Positions 19,115-28,467 of a stretch of DNA of 64,000 nucleotides are shown here, in pieces. A model generated the notes under the pieces. The model had not been told where the DNA came from. It did no database searches and saw only the letters and a program-made list of their open reading frames with translations. Both the position numbers and the translations under genes were made by a program. Location of the stretch: NCBI GenBank assembly GCA_943787605.1, contig CALSNB010000001.1, forward strand, positions 1,364,001-1,428,000, in the 5' to 3' direction. The stretch's first letter is position 1, and every line of letters begins with the position of its first letter. Source of the stretch: GCA-2697345 sp002697345 (GTDB lineage: Bacteria > Pseudomonadota > Alphaproteobacteria > Rhodobacterales > Rhodobacteraceae).

Positions 19115-20773
19115 TTAACTAAAACAACCTTGGCAAAACCAACCACCAGTCTTAAGCCCACCATGTGCATAATAAAGCCATAACCTCTCGCCTGTTTCAG
19201 TATCAATCTTCCAGTAATCCCTAACACCCGTTCTCCAGTTTGGGTCATCAAACCACCATTCAGGAGAGATCCGTTCAGGCCCTGTTTTTAAAATACTATT
19301 AAAGTAGCGCCCCCTCCATTTAAATTTTTTCAGTGGAGAAACATTATCCTGAACTTCAATAGGCTCTGGATTAAACAATACAGTTGGTCGTGAATAAACC
19401 TTTGAAATCCAATCAAAAAATGGTTCAGACCACATTGCACCTGAAGTGATAAAAGATTTTTCAGGAATATGGCTTTCGGCAGAGTGCCAGCGAGTAATGG
19501 ATTCTGTGCCCAGTCTCAGACTTATCCTATTAAGGAAATGTTCAAAATCAGTACCTGTATTAGGTTTTTTAACTTCTAAATTATCTTCAGAAAGCTCCTT
19601 AACATATTGAGTTTCATAAACAGGTTCATAAATTTTTGTCTCTAAACGTATCAAATCAACACCAAACTCTGAAATAATTTCATCTAATTTCATACCTAAA
19701 AGTGTTAAAATTTTTTCTGTATCAAAGCTTGGCTGTGTTAGCTGGATATATATACTTTGTGTTGTACCATCTGTCCTAAATATCTGTAACTGTAATTTCC
19801 GAACTCCAAATCTGTTATTTTTTAACTTTCTACATAATGCTGGAACTAACTTTTCAAGGGCTAGTAAGAAATCACTTTTGAGCCCAATAGGCTCTGGCAA
19901 CGTCAACCTGACAGAAAACCTTTTAGCAGGTTTTTCTGGAGACACCGGTTCCGGCTCAAGCCCTAAAATTTGATCTAAGCGAGTTAGTAAATCCCTTCCA
20001 AAACGTCTTGTTAATGGCGCTCGAGGTATTTCTAATAAATCTTTAATGCACCTAAACCCTAATCTTCTAAGAGATGTAACTTTGCTAAGTGGAAGCCTTA
20101 AGGATGCCAAAGGTAAGTTAGAAATGTACTCTCTTGTTTGCCCACAAGGGACTATAACATATTTAAAAGAACTTAACTCATTATTTTTTTGGTCAATAGT
20201 CAGACTATTAGGTTGATTACCTCTCTTAAGCGCACGTGTTCTAGTTGCACGTGCTTCTTGATCAATAATATCCCCAGTATAAAGCAATTCAGAAGTATTT
20301 TCTAGAAACCTAGACAAAGCCCAAGCAGCCCCAACAGTATCTGCTAATCCAATACGGGCCGTAAGCGAAAGGTTAGCACAATCTATTTTAAACGCTTCAA
20401 TTAAACTTTTTTCTCCTCCAAACAAATGAGCGCATCCAGTAATATCTATTAGAATTCCATCTGGTAGTTCTTTTTTTATCCATGGGGAATACTTTCCTGC
20501 CCATCGGGAAAGTAAATCTAAAAATCTGTAATCCTCTTCCAAGTCAAAAAACCTGACGATAACATTAGGGCATCTTAAGATTGTGTCACGTATAGACTGA
20601 CCAATAAAAAGTCCCTGTAGCTCTGCAGCTACATTAAGATTACAGACTGTCCCTTGATTACCTTCATTAAGTATAATTACTACTGGTGTTTCAAAACTTA
20701 TTTTTTCTTGTCGGACAACTCTCTCTACAGACAGCCTTTTAAACCATAAAGATAACACACGACGATTAGACAA
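19115..20773 (-). CDS. imuB: ImuB, catalytically dead Y-family polymerase of the SOS mutasome
   Basis: A 552-residue DinB/UmuC-like protein. It opens with RRVLSLWFKRLSVERV, where active Y-family polymerases have an Asp in a DxDxFY-like motif, so the catalytic acidic residue is missing as expected for ImuB. Later family marks are GILIDITGCAHLFGGE and the C-terminal RLWLYYAHGG and GWFCQGCFS. ImuB links ImuA and the error-prone polymerase DnaE2 to the beta clamp. The start is TTG with an excellent GAGG 8 nt upstream. A LexA box lies just ahead. Neither imuA nor dnaE2 is adjacent. Confidence 0.9.
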   Translation of the reverse strand: MSNRRVLSLWFKRLSVERVVRQEKISFETPVVIILNEGNQGTVCNLNVAAELQGLFIGQSIRDTILRCPNVIVRFFDLEEDYRFLDLLSRWAGKYSPWIKKELPDGILIDITGCAHLFGGEKSLIEAFKIDCANLSLTARIGLADTVGAAWALSRFLENTSELLYTGDIIDQEARATRTRALKRGNQPNSLTIDQKNNELSSFKYVIVPCGQTREYISNLPLASLRLPLSKVTSLRRLGFRCIKDLLEIPRAPLTRRFGRDLLTRLDQILGLEPEPVSPEKPAKRFSVRLTLPEPIGLKSDFLLALEKLVPALCRKLKNNRFGVRKLQLQIFRTDGTTQSIYIQLTQPSFDTEKILTLLGMKLDEIISEFGVDLIRLETKIYEPVYETQYVKELSEDNLEVKKPNTGTDFEHFLNRISLRLGTESITRWHSAESHIPEKSFITSGAMWSEPFFDWISKVYSRPTVLFNPEPIEVQDNVSPLKKFKWRGRYFNSILKTGPERISPEWWFDDPNWRTGVRDYWKIDTETGERLWLYYAHGGLKTGGWFCQGCFS

Positions 20774-20789
20774 TACTTTACCTCAAAAT

Positions 20790-20804
20790 GTTCACTTTTT
20801 GTTC
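20790..20804. promoter_or_regulatory. LexA (SOS) box upstream of imuB
   Basis: The plus strand reads GTTC, seven bases (ACTTTTT), GTTC. This is exactly the direct-repeat LexA operator GTTC-N7-GTTC known from Rhodobacter and other Alphaproteobacteria. It ends 16 bp before the TTG start of imuB, so LexA bound here would block transcription initiation or early elongation. A gene that belongs to the SOS regulon in related bacteria supports the call. Confidence 0.82.
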
Positions 20805-20870
20805 TTTTTATTAAAGCATTTTTATCAATATAGTCGAGTCCTTTTTTAGCTTTTAAAAAGTAATTTAATA

Positions 20871-22691
20871 CTAGTTCGCTAGTCTCGACTGACGTTTCCG
20901 CTCATGAGAATCTAGAAAAACTTTACGCAAACGAATTGATTTAGGTGTTACCTCTACAAGTTCATCATTATCAATATAGGCAATTGCTTGTTCCAATGAC
21001 AAACTAATAGGTGTTGTCAACTTCACAGCTTCATCAGTACCTGAAGCTCGAACATTTGTTAATTTTTTCCCTTTAAGAGGGTTAACCTCCAAATCATTCT
21101 CACGACTATGCTCACCAATTATCATACCTTGGTAAACTGGTTCTTGCGGTCCAATAAAAAACTTTCCTCGATCTTCTAAATTAAAGATTGCATATGCTAC
21201 AGATGTACCATTTTCCATAGAAATCAATACACCAGATCTTCTACCAGGAATTGACCCTTTGTACGGCTCCCAATCATTAAAAACTCTATTTAGTACACCA
21301 GTTCCTCTAGTGTCAGTCAAAAACTCACCTTGGTAACCGATCAAACCTCGAGAGGGAACATGAGCTATGATTCTTGTTTTTCCAACTCCAGCCGGACGCA
21401 TTTCTATAAGTTCACCTTTGCGAGAACCGGTAATTTTTTCAATGACCACCCCAGAATAATCGTCATCAACATCAATAGTTACTTCTTCTACCGGCTCTAA
21501 TTTAACATCACCATCATTCCTGAACAAAACCTGAGGTCGAGAAATACTCAACTCAAAACCTTCTCGCCTCATATTTTCAATCAAAACACCCATCTGTAAT
21601 TCGCCTCGGCCAGAAACTTCAAAAGCTTCCCCACCAGGTGTATCACTTACCTGAATGGCAACATTAGACTCTGCCTCTTTCATCAAGCGCTCTCTTATAA
21701 CTCTGGATTGAACTTTCTTCCCATCGCGCCCAGCTAGTGGACTGTCATTTATACCAAAAGTAACTGATATAGTAGGAGGGTCTATAGGTTGGGACTCGAG
21801 AGCTTCCTCAACCACTAAGGAACACAATGTATCTGCAACTGTGGCCTTAGACATCCCAGATAAAGAGACTATATCACCAGATTCTGCTATATCTATAGCA
21901 ACTTGGCTTAAACCACGAAAAGCCATAATTTTTGTTACTCTAAACTGCTCTAATTTTATACCATCTCTTGAAAGAGCCTTTATCGTTTCACCAACTTTTA
22001 ATGTCCCTTTTTCAACCCTACCTGTTAAAACTCTGCCAATAAAAGGATCGTTTCCCAAAGTTGTGACTAACATTGTAAAGTCTAATTGACGGTTTTCTAT
22101 CTGTATTGGAGCAGGAACATGTGCAACAACTAAATCTAAAAGGGCTGCTAAATCCTTGCGTGGTCCATCAAGTTCCATATCAGCCCAACCAGAGCGACCA
22201 GAAGCATACATAATAGGGAAATCTAATTGGTCATCATCAGCACCTAGGTTCGCAAATAAATCAAAGCACTCATCAAGAGCTCTATCTGGTTCAGCATCAC
22301 CCTTATCCACTTTATTTAAAATAACTATCGGTCTAAGCCCTAAAGCAAGAGCTTTTGATGTGACAAATTTTGTTTGGGGCATTGGTCCCTCGGCAGCATC
22401 TACCAAAAGTACAACTCCATCGACCATACTTAAAATACGTTCAACTTCACCTCCAAAGTCTGCATGGCCAGGGGTATCTACGATATTAATTCTCATCCCT
22501 TTCCATTCTACAGAGGTTGCTTTTGCCAAAATTGTAATGCCACGCTCTCGCTCTAAATCATTGCTGTCCATAGCTCTTTCGGCTATGGCCTGATTCTCTC
22601 GAAAGGAGCCTGATTGTTTTAACAACTCATCCACGAGTGTCGTTTTCCCGTGATCGACGTGAGCAATGATCGCTATGTTGCGAAGATCCAT
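20871..22691 (-). CDS. typA: Translational GTPase TypA/BipA
   Basis: A 606-residue GTPase with G1 AHVDHGKT (Lys16), the switch I ERGITILAK, G3 DTPGHADFGGEVERIL, G4 NKVDK, EF-G-like domains and the TypA-specific C-terminal part (GEFLTDTRGTGVLNRVF, GMIIGEHSRENDLEVNP). It acts on ribosomes in assembly and stress adaptation. An AAGG Shine-Dalgarno lies 8 nt before the ATG. It is transcribed toward imuB, which has its own SOS-type operator in the 97-bp gap. Confidence 0.96.
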   Translation of the reverse strand: MDLRNIAIIAHVDHGKTTLVDELLKQSGSFRENQAIAERAMDSNDLERERGITILAKATSVEWKGMRINIVDTPGHADFGGEVERILSMVDGVVLLVDAAEGPMPQTKFVTSKALALGLRPIVILNKVDKGDAEPDRALDECFDLFANLGADDDQLDFPIMYASGRSGWADMELDGPRKDLAALLDLVVAHVPAPIQIENRQLDFTMLVTTLGNDPFIGRVLTGRVEKGTLKVGETIKALSRDGIKLEQFRVTKIMAFRGLSQVAIDIAESGDIVSLSGMSKATVADTLCSLVVEEALESQPIDPPTISVTFGINDSPLAGRDGKKVQSRVIRERLMKEAESNVAIQVSDTPGGEAFEVSGRGELQMGVLIENMRREGFELSISRPQVLFRNDGDVKLEPVEEVTIDVDDDYSGVVIEKITGSRKGELIEMRPAGVGKTRIIAHVPSRGLIGYQGEFLTDTRGTGVLNRVFNDWEPYKGSIPGRRSGVLISMENGTSVAYAIFNLEDRGKFFIGPQEPVYQGMIIGEHSRENDLEVNPLKGKKLTNVRASGTDEAVKLTTPISLSLEQAIAYIDNDELVEVTPKSIRLRKVFLDSHERKRQSRLAN

Positions 22692-22814
22692 TTTTTTACC
22701 TTTTAATGAAATGTTGCGAGCGACCTATCTGAACCTAGGTTTAAATGCCAGCCTTTAATTTTATTTATGCTTTTTTTAAATATGAAAAAATTTTTAGTAC
22801 AACAAAGATTAATT

Positions 22815-24929
22815 TTACTTTTTTCTTTTCCTAAAACTTTTTTTTCCAAACCTCTTTTTAAAAAAACTCTTCTTGGAATGCTCTACTATTGATAGTTTCT
22901 CTCCGTCAACACTAAGAAGCTGTAAAGTTAACCCTCCTGTCAGAGAGTTTGTTTCGACCACCCTTACTAAAACTCTCTTTCCTAAACCGAGCACCAAACC
23001 TGTTCTTTCAGCAACTAAAACTTGTTTTTCTCGATTATATCTAAAGTATTCATTTCCAATCGTTGATACTGGCACCAAACCATCAGCACCAGATTCATCG
23101 ATTTTAACAAAAATTCCAAACCGAGCAACTCCAGAAATAGTACCAAGCACTTCTAAACCTATTCTATCAGAAAAAAATGCTGCTAAATAGCGATCTACCG
23201 TATCTCTCTCTGCTAACATTGATTTACGTTCACAAATTGAAATACTCTCTCCAATAGCTTCAAGTTCATCGTGATAAAATCTATAAAGTGGCTTTTGTCC
23301 TCTATTTATAATCTCGATTATAGCTCTGTGGGTAACCAGGTCAGCATATCTCCTTATAGGTGATGTAAAATGAGTATAGCGCCTTAATGCAAGACCAAAA
23401 TGACCAATAGGTTGGGCTCCATAGTAAGCCTGAGGCATAGATCGTAAAATTGACATACTAACTAACTCGGAATATTCTGTTTCCTTTGCGTTACACAGCA
23501 AACTATTTAAATGATGAGTTTTTAAAACTTGACCCTTACTAAAGCTTAAACCACAAGACTTAATAACTTCTCTTAATGTATTAACCTTCTCTTTTACGGG
23601 TTCTTCATGGATCCGGTATAAAAAAGAACCCTGATTATTAAATAACTCTTCCGCCGCAGCAACATTTGCCAAAATCATTAACTCTTCAACAACTTTATGA
23701 GCATCTAATCTATCTAAGAATTCTATTGATGTAACTTTTCCAACATTATCTAAAAGAATTTTTCTTTCAGGTAGATCTAAATTTAAAGGCCCTCTTTCTT
23801 TTGTTGCGTTTTGTAATGCCTCAAAGCACTTATATAGCGGCTTAATTATACTTTCGAGAATGGGTTGAATTTTTTTACTTGGGCTCCCATCGATCGCTTC
23901 CTGCACCTCCTTATACACTAATGAACCCCGAGATCTCATTAGCCCTCGAAAAAATTGTTGGCTAGTTTTCTTTCCACCACTGTCTAAAATCATTTTTAAT
24001 GCTAAGCAGGGCCTATCTTCACCCTCATGTAAAGAACAAAGGTCTGCTGACAAATTTTCTGGAAGCATTGGAACAACGCGGTCCGGAAAATAAGTCGAGT
24101 TACCTCTTTTTCGTGCTTCCTCGTCTAATAGAGAACCTGGTTGAACATAATATGCTACATCAGCGATCGCGATCCATACGACAAAACCACCTTTATTTTC
24201 ATCATCTAAATCAAGTTCAACATAGCAAGCATCATCATGATCTCTAGCATCTGCTGGATCAATCGTAACAAACGGTATATGTCTTAAATCGTCTCGGTCT
24301 AACAAGGTAACCGGGGCACTATTAACCGCCTCAGATAATGTCTCTTTACTAAATTCATCCACTATAGAATGTTCGTGTATTGCTATCAGTGAGATTGCTT
24401 TACTATCATCAGTCTTTCCAAGGACAGAAATAACTCTAGCTTTTGGCATTCCAAACCTAGTCTTAGGGCTTGTTTGTTCCGCCTCCACTATATCCCCATC
24501 AACACTACCGTTTATGGCATTCGGAGGAATAGTCCAAATAGTATTTAATCGCTTACTCAAAGCTTCCAGTGTCCCTCCAGACGAGGAAACCCTAAAAAGT
24601 CCCACTATTTTTGATAAATTATTTTTCTTTGGAATTCTTCTTATTAATTTTGCCTCATAATGATAATCTTTACCTTCTACTTTAGTCAACGCGCACAGAA
24701 TTCTATCACCTGCAAATACTGGTGTAATTGACCTTTTCTCAGAATAAAATATTTTTGGCATCTCTTTTCTATCAAGAAAATCAAGTAGATCCAAAAAAAT
24801 ATCCCCATCTTTATCGGGAACTTTAGCAATACAAATAGCAGTTGAAGGAATTGCACTGACAAGGCTTTCAGAACTTGGTTTAATAGATATTTTTTCTTCA
24901 TTCTCTAGGTCAAGAATAAGTTTCTTCAA
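22815..24929 (-). CDS. rnr: Ribonuclease R, main open frame (5' end frameshifted)
   Basis: The 704-residue frame holds cold-shock-like domains, the RNB catalytic domain (IDPADARDHDDACYVELD region with the metal-binding Asp residues), FTSPIRRYADLVTHR, an S1 domain (GTISGVARFGIFVKI) and a Lys/Arg-rich tail. RNase R is a 3'-5' exonuclease that degrades structured RNA. The frame opens only at a TTG (24929) with no good Shine-Dalgarno, and the usual N-terminal helix-turn-helix segment is missing from it. That segment is present just upstream in a different frame (see next entry), so the listed start is probably not the natural one. Confidence 0.9.
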   Translation of the reverse strand: MKKLILDLENEEKISIKPSSESLVSAIPSTAICIAKVPDKDGDIFLDLLDFLDRKEMPKIFYSEKRSITPVFAGDRILCALTKVEGKDYHYEAKLIRRIPKKNNLSKIVGLFRVSSSGGTLEALSKRLNTIWTIPPNAINGSVDGDIVEAEQTSPKTRFGMPKARVISVLGKTDDSKAISLIAIHEHSIVDEFSKETLSEAVNSAPVTLLDRDDLRHIPFVTIDPADARDHDDACYVELDLDDENKGGFVVWIAIADVAYYVQPGSLLDEEARKRGNSTYFPDRVVPMLPENLSADLCSLHEGEDRPCLALKMILDSGGKKTSQQFFRGLMRSRGSLVYKEVQEAIDGSPSKKIQPILESIIKPLYKCFEALQNATKERGPLNLDLPERKILLDNVGKVTSIEFLDRLDAHKVVEELMILANVAAAEELFNNQGSFLYRIHEEPVKEKVNTLREVIKSCGLSFSKGQVLKTHHLNSLLCNAKETEYSELVSMSILRSMPQAYYGAQPIGHFGLALRRYTHFTSPIRRYADLVTHRAIIEIINRGQKPLYRFYHDELEAIGESISICERKSMLAERDTVDRYLAAFFSDRIGLEVLGTISGVARFGIFVKIDESGADGLVPVSTIGNEYFRYNREKQVLVAERTGLVLGLGKRVLVRVVETNSLTGGLTLQLLSVDGEKLSIVEHSKKSFFKKRFGKKSFRKRKK

Positions 24930-25047
24930 ATCTATTTTGTCACTACCTGTAATACCAAAGGCTTTAGCTATCTCTCTCTTTGAAATTTTATCCTGGATTA
25001 TCCTTTAACCATAAAAGTAAATCCTGCTTTGTCGGAAGGCCTGCCAT
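24930..25047 (-). pseudogene. rnr: Out-of-frame 5' end of rnr
   Basis: From the ATG at 25047 the minus strand encodes 19 residues ending LLLWLKDNPG, then a stop at 24990-24988. Skipping one base at this point continues with KISKREIAKAFGITG and runs straight into the TTG of the main rnr frame. RNase R proteins of this class normally begin with exactly such a segment (DNPGKxxKREIAKAFGI). The full protein would be about 743 residues. One extra base at GGATAAAA therefore splits the gene; it may be a true mutation or a sequence error. Confidence 0.85.
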
Positions 25048-25171
25048 TAACTTAATATACGATATTTAATAACATCATCTCCATCACTATAATAAATTAC
25101 TTATTATTACTCTATTTAATTTGTTGATTTTCAAAAAGTACTTTAATTTTAGTTAGTACTTTGGAATATGC

Positions 25172-26323
25172 TTACTCGACAAGGTAATTAATAAGCATAC
25201 TCTTATAAATTATTTTTAACTGATCAACATGCTCCACTTTAACATGCTCATCAACTTGGTGAAGAGTATTCCCCAATAAACCAAACTCAACTACAGGACA
25301 GTGTTCCCTTACAAACCTTGCGTCCGAAGTGCCACCAGACGTTGATAATTTCGCTTCAGTCCCAGTAATCTTGTAGATGGCTGACAAAGCTAGATTAGAG
25401 AGATCTCCAGGCTTTGTAATAAAGCTTTCTCCTGAAACCTTAGCCTTTATACTTACTTTTACTCTACTCTCATTTTCTATTTTTTGTGCCTCAGACTCCA
25501 ACCAGTTAAGTAGAGACTCTGAACTATGGGCATCATTAAAGCGAATATTCAACATCACCTCACAACTCTGAGGTATTACATTAGTAGCTGTGTTTCCTGT
25601 ATCTATGGATGTTATAGTAAGGGTAGAGGGATCAAAATAATCAGTTCCTTGATCTAACTCATGATCGGTAATTCGACTAACTAGCTTTGCTACAATGGGA
25701 AGTGGGTTTAACGCTCTTTCTGGGTAGGCAGAATGTCCCTGAACGCCTTGCAATGTAATTACAGCAGACAGTGAACCTCGCCTCCCTATTTTTATGGTAT
25801 CGCCCATAGCCTCAGAGCAAGTAGGCTCTCCCACCAGGCAAACAGACATGGATTCATCGTTCGCTTTCATCCAATCAAGAATAGCAATCGTTCCATCAGT
25901 TGCATCTGCTTCCTCATCTCCAGTCAGCATTATCACAAGAGCACCATCAAAAAAATTTTCTTCAGAAACCTCTTTTGCCGCAATTACAAAAGCAGCAACC
26001 GCTGTCTTCATGTCCGCGGCTCCTCGCCCATATAATAATCCATTCTTAATTTCCCCGCCAAATGGATCACAAGACCAAGAAGAAACATCTCCTTCTGGAA
26101 CAACATCAGTATGACCATTAAACCCAAAAGTCTTTTTGTGGTTTTTCTCTCCCCATCTTGCAAAGAGATTGCAAATTCCACCTCTATCCACCCTAAAGCA
26201 TTCAAACCCTGCTCTTAAGAGTTCGTTTTCTACAATCTCTATTGCGCCATCATTTTTAGGTGTTACCGAACGGCACTTTATTAGCTTTCTTGAGAGCTGC
26301 AATACATCTGAATTCGCAACCAT
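25172..26323 (-). CDS. dapE: Succinyl-diaminopimelate desuccinylase DapE
   Basis: A 383-residue M20 metallopeptidase-fold enzyme that hydrolyses N-succinyl-LL-DAP to LL-DAP in the lysine/peptidoglycan pathway. Metal ligands are visible in FGFNGHTDVVP, YGRGAADMK and LTGDEEAD, and the dimerisation domain and STSGGTSDARF follow. A longer frame begins at 26374, but the ATG at 26323 has AGAGGA about 8 nt upstream and yields the usual N-terminus (MVANSDVLQLSRKLI), so I take that start. It lies 10 bp after the small unknown gene and belongs to the dapD operon. Confidence 0.95.
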   Translation of the reverse strand: MVANSDVLQLSRKLIKCRSVTPKNDGAIEIVENELLRAGFECFRVDRGGICNLFARWGEKNHKKTFGFNGHTDVVPEGDVSSWSCDPFGGEIKNGLLYGRGAADMKTAVAAFVIAAKEVSEENFFDGALVIMLTGDEEADATDGTIAILDWMKANDESMSVCLVGEPTCSEAMGDTIKIGRRGSLSAVITLQGVQGHSAYPERALNPLPIVAKLVSRITDHELDQGTDYFDPSTLTITSIDTGNTATNVIPQSCEVMLNIRFNDAHSSESLLNWLESEAQKIENESRVKVSIKAKVSGESFITKPGDLSNLALSAIYKITGTEAKLSTSGGTSDARFVREHCPVVEFGLLGNTLHQVDEHVKVEHVDQLKIIYKSMLINYLVE

Positions 26324-26333
26324 TTTCTTTCCT

Positions 26334-26663
26334 CTAATCATAAAACGCTGTTGTTTGGGATACAATAACAGCATTTTCGTCTAAAGCCTGCTTGATAAGT
26401 AAATGTTCGTCCTCAGAAATATCATGTCCTTCCGCCACTCTTTCATCAACACTACCGTACCCAGAAATATTCAGCGGAGATAATCCTGCTTTTTTTATAA
26501 CTGCGGTCGCTTCCCTGACAGCCTCGTCCTCACTTGCACCAGAAGAGTAACACATCAAAGCAGCCCCTGTTGAATTTTTAGGTAACCCATCATCTTTCTT
26601 CCGACCAACCTCTACTAGAAGAGTATAAACCGAATGCTTTTGATTTTTTTCTACTTTGCTCAT
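26334..26663 (-). CDS. Small conserved protein between dapD and dapE, function unknown
   Basis: A 109-residue acidic soluble protein with no signal peptide, membrane segment or cysteine cluster. It contains YTLLVEVGRKKDDGLP, GAALMCYSSGASEDEAVREATAVI and ends DENAVIVSQTTAFYD. The alternating strand-helix pattern suggests a small alpha/beta fold. I believe similar proteins sit between dapD and dapE in other Rhodobacterales, but cannot confirm that here. Tight packing (10 bp to dapE, 31 bp from dapD) argues that it is co-transcribed with the DAP genes. Confidence 0.7.
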   Translation of the reverse strand: MSKVEKNQKHSVYTLLVEVGRKKDDGLPKNSTGAALMCYSSGASEDEAVREATAVIKKAGLSPLNISGYGSVDERVAEGHDISEDEHLLIKQALDENAVIVSQTTAFYD

Positions 26664-26694
26664 TTAAGACATCTCAATATGAGTAAAAATCTAT

Positions 26695-27522
26695 TTAATC
26701 TCTTAGAAGCTCATTAATAGCAGTTTTTGAACGAGTTTTTTCATCAACCCTCTTAACAATGACAGCACAATATAGATTTATTCCATTTTTTGTTGGCAAA
26801 GATCCAGCTACAACAACTGAGTATGGGGGAACTTCTCCATAAAACACGTCACCAGTCTCTCGGTCCACTATCTTAGTCGATTGACCAAGAAAAACTCCCA
26901 TACCCAAGACAGAACCTTCACGAACTATACAGCCCTCAACTACCTCTGAACGTGCACCAATAAAGCAATTATCTTCTATAATAGTTGGTCCTGCCTGCAT
27001 TGGCTCAAGAACTCCACCTATCCCAACACCTCCTGAAAGGTGAACATTTTTTCCTATCTGGGCACATGATCCAACAGTAGCCCATGTGTCCACCATCGTC
27101 CCTTCATCTACGTAAGCACCCAAATTTACGAAAGAGGGCATTAATACTACCCCCGGAGCGATATATGCAGATTTTCTAACAACACAGTTCGGTACAGCTC
27201 TAAACCCTGCATGTTTCCAATTACTCGTCTTCCAACCCTTAAACTTACTATCAACTTTGTCCCACCATGAGCTATTTTGAGGCCCACCTGATTGTATTTC
27301 CATATCTTGAATTCTAAACCCCAGTAAAACTGCTTTCTTGGCCCACTGATTCACGTGCCATGAACCATTTTGAACTTTTTCAGCAACCCTTAATGCACCA
27401 CTATCTAACGCATCCAACGTTTTTTCTATTGCTTCCCTAGTTTCGCCAGCAGTTGTAGGTGTTATTTGGTCTCGCAAATCCCAAGCTTTTTCAATTGCGT
27501 CTTCAAGTTCTATATTGGACAT
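26695..27522 (-). CDS. dapD: Tetrahydrodipicolinate N-succinyltransferase DapD
   Basis: A 275-residue left-handed beta-helix acyltransferase that succinylates tetrahydrodipicolinate in lysine/DAP synthesis. The N-terminal helical domain (IELEDAIEKAWDLRD) is followed by hexapeptide repeats such as AYIAPGVVLMPSFVNLGAYV and GARSEVVEGCIVREGSVLGMG. A frame extends five residues upstream to 27537, but GAAGG lies 8 nt before the ATG at 27522 and the shorter N-terminus is usual. First of the dapD-orf-dapE group; mepA lies upstream after 75 bp. Confidence 0.95.
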   Translation of the reverse strand: MSNIELEDAIEKAWDLRDQITPTTAGETREAIEKTLDALDSGALRVAEKVQNGSWHVNQWAKKAVLLGFRIQDMEIQSGGPQNSSWWDKVDSKFKGWKTSNWKHAGFRAVPNCVVRKSAYIAPGVVLMPSFVNLGAYVDEGTMVDTWATVGSCAQIGKNVHLSGGVGIGGVLEPMQAGPTIIEDNCFIGARSEVVEGCIVREGSVLGMGVFLGQSTKIVDRETGDVFYGEVPPYSVVVAGSLPTKNGINLYCAVIVKRVDEKTRSKTAINELLRD

Positions 27523-27597
27523 AAGTAAAGCCTTCATAAAAGTTAATTCTGGGTTAATGTTGCAGTCTCTATAAACCGATGTTCTGTTCGTTGCAAA

Positions 27598-28467
27598 CTA
27601 ATCAATCTTTAAAATTTCACTACAAGCTTTTGGTAGACCAGACAATAAAATTTCAGCCCTCGGCTGAGCTTTAGGTCTTAGCCGTTTTAGAGGCGGTGGG
27701 TTGAATATTTTTTTTACCCACTCCTCTGCTTCGAGGCACCCATCCCCTGCTGGTGGAGGAAATTGACTACGGCATTCCGTTGCCCCCTTTGGGCATTTAA
27801 TTCTAACGTGAAAATGGTAAATATGACCCCACCAAGGGCGAACCTTTCTTAACCAGTCTCTATCTTCTTTTTCATCTCTACACATTTTTACTTTTGCTCC
27901 CGGAAAAATAAAAATTCTCTCTACATTTTCATCTTTTGAAATAGCTTTAATAATTTTATGATGTATTTTACTCCAGTGGTTATTTACCATCGCCCCATTC
28001 ATTTTCGACATGGACTCTGGTAGAACTTTTTCACGTTCTTCAATTGTATAATTATTCGCTGATTTTGGCATTAACCAAATATCTGCATCTAACCCTACTT
28101 GATGCGACCTATGACCAGATAGCATTGGACCACCACGAGGTTGAGATAAATCTCCAAAATATAGTCCGTTCCAACCGTATTCTTCTGCCTTCTTACTAAG
28201 GTTTGTTAATGTTTTTAATAAATTGGGATGCCCCCAATTCCTATTTCTAGACAATCTCATGGCCTGCCATGTCGCTCCAGTCTCTGGTAACTTCACTAAA
28301 CCATCCGCACAACCACGAGCGTAGGAACCATAAGGTTGAGCAGGTCGATCTGTAGCAATTAATTGTTTTCCAAAAAGATATTTTGCAGGTTCAGCAAAGC
28401 CATTTTCTGACCCCAAAACTGCCACAAAAATTGTTAATAGTATGGTAAACCTTGCTATTCTCATCAC
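27598..28467 (-). CDS. mepA: Penicillin-insensitive murein endopeptidase MepA
   Basis: A 289-residue periplasmic LAS-type metalloendopeptidase. The signal peptide covers about residues 1-26. The zinc/catalytic motif is GHRSHQVGLDADIWLM, with a later WGHIYHFHVRIKCP. Several cysteines in the last third fit the disulfide-bonded family. MepA cleaves DAP-DAP and D-Ala-DAP cross-links in peptidoglycan. The start is GTG at 28467 or the adjacent ATG at 28464; either way it overlaps the end of the UMF1 transporter gene (GTGATGA), so the two are coupled. Confidence 0.93.
   Translation of the reverse strand: MMRIARFTILLTIFVAVLGSENGFAEPAKYLFGKQLIATDRPAQPYGSYARGCADGLVKLPETGATWQAMRLSRNRNWGHPNLLKTLTNLSKKAEEYGWNGLYFGDLSQPRGGPMLSGHRSHQVGLDADIWLMPKSANNYTIEEREKVLPESMSKMNGAMVNNHWSKIHHKIIKAISKDENVERIFIFPGAKVKMCRDEKEDRDWLRKVRPWWGHIYHFHVRIKCPKGATECRSQFPPPAGDGCLEAEEWVKKIFNPPPLKRLRPKAQPRAEILLSGLPKACSEILKID

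Noticed and set aside
22156..22593. A 145-codon plus-strand frame opposite typA.
   Set aside because: Mirror frame of the GTPase domain, low-complexity Ser-rich, no start signal.
22732..22741. AACCTAGGTT palindrome ahead of typA.
   Set aside because: Only ten bases, single copy, no supporting context.
26324..26374. An upstream extension of dapE to 26374.
   Set aside because: It would overlap the preceding gene, lacks a Shine-Dalgarno and is not part of the usual DapE N-terminus; the ATG at 26323 has AGAGGA ahead of it.
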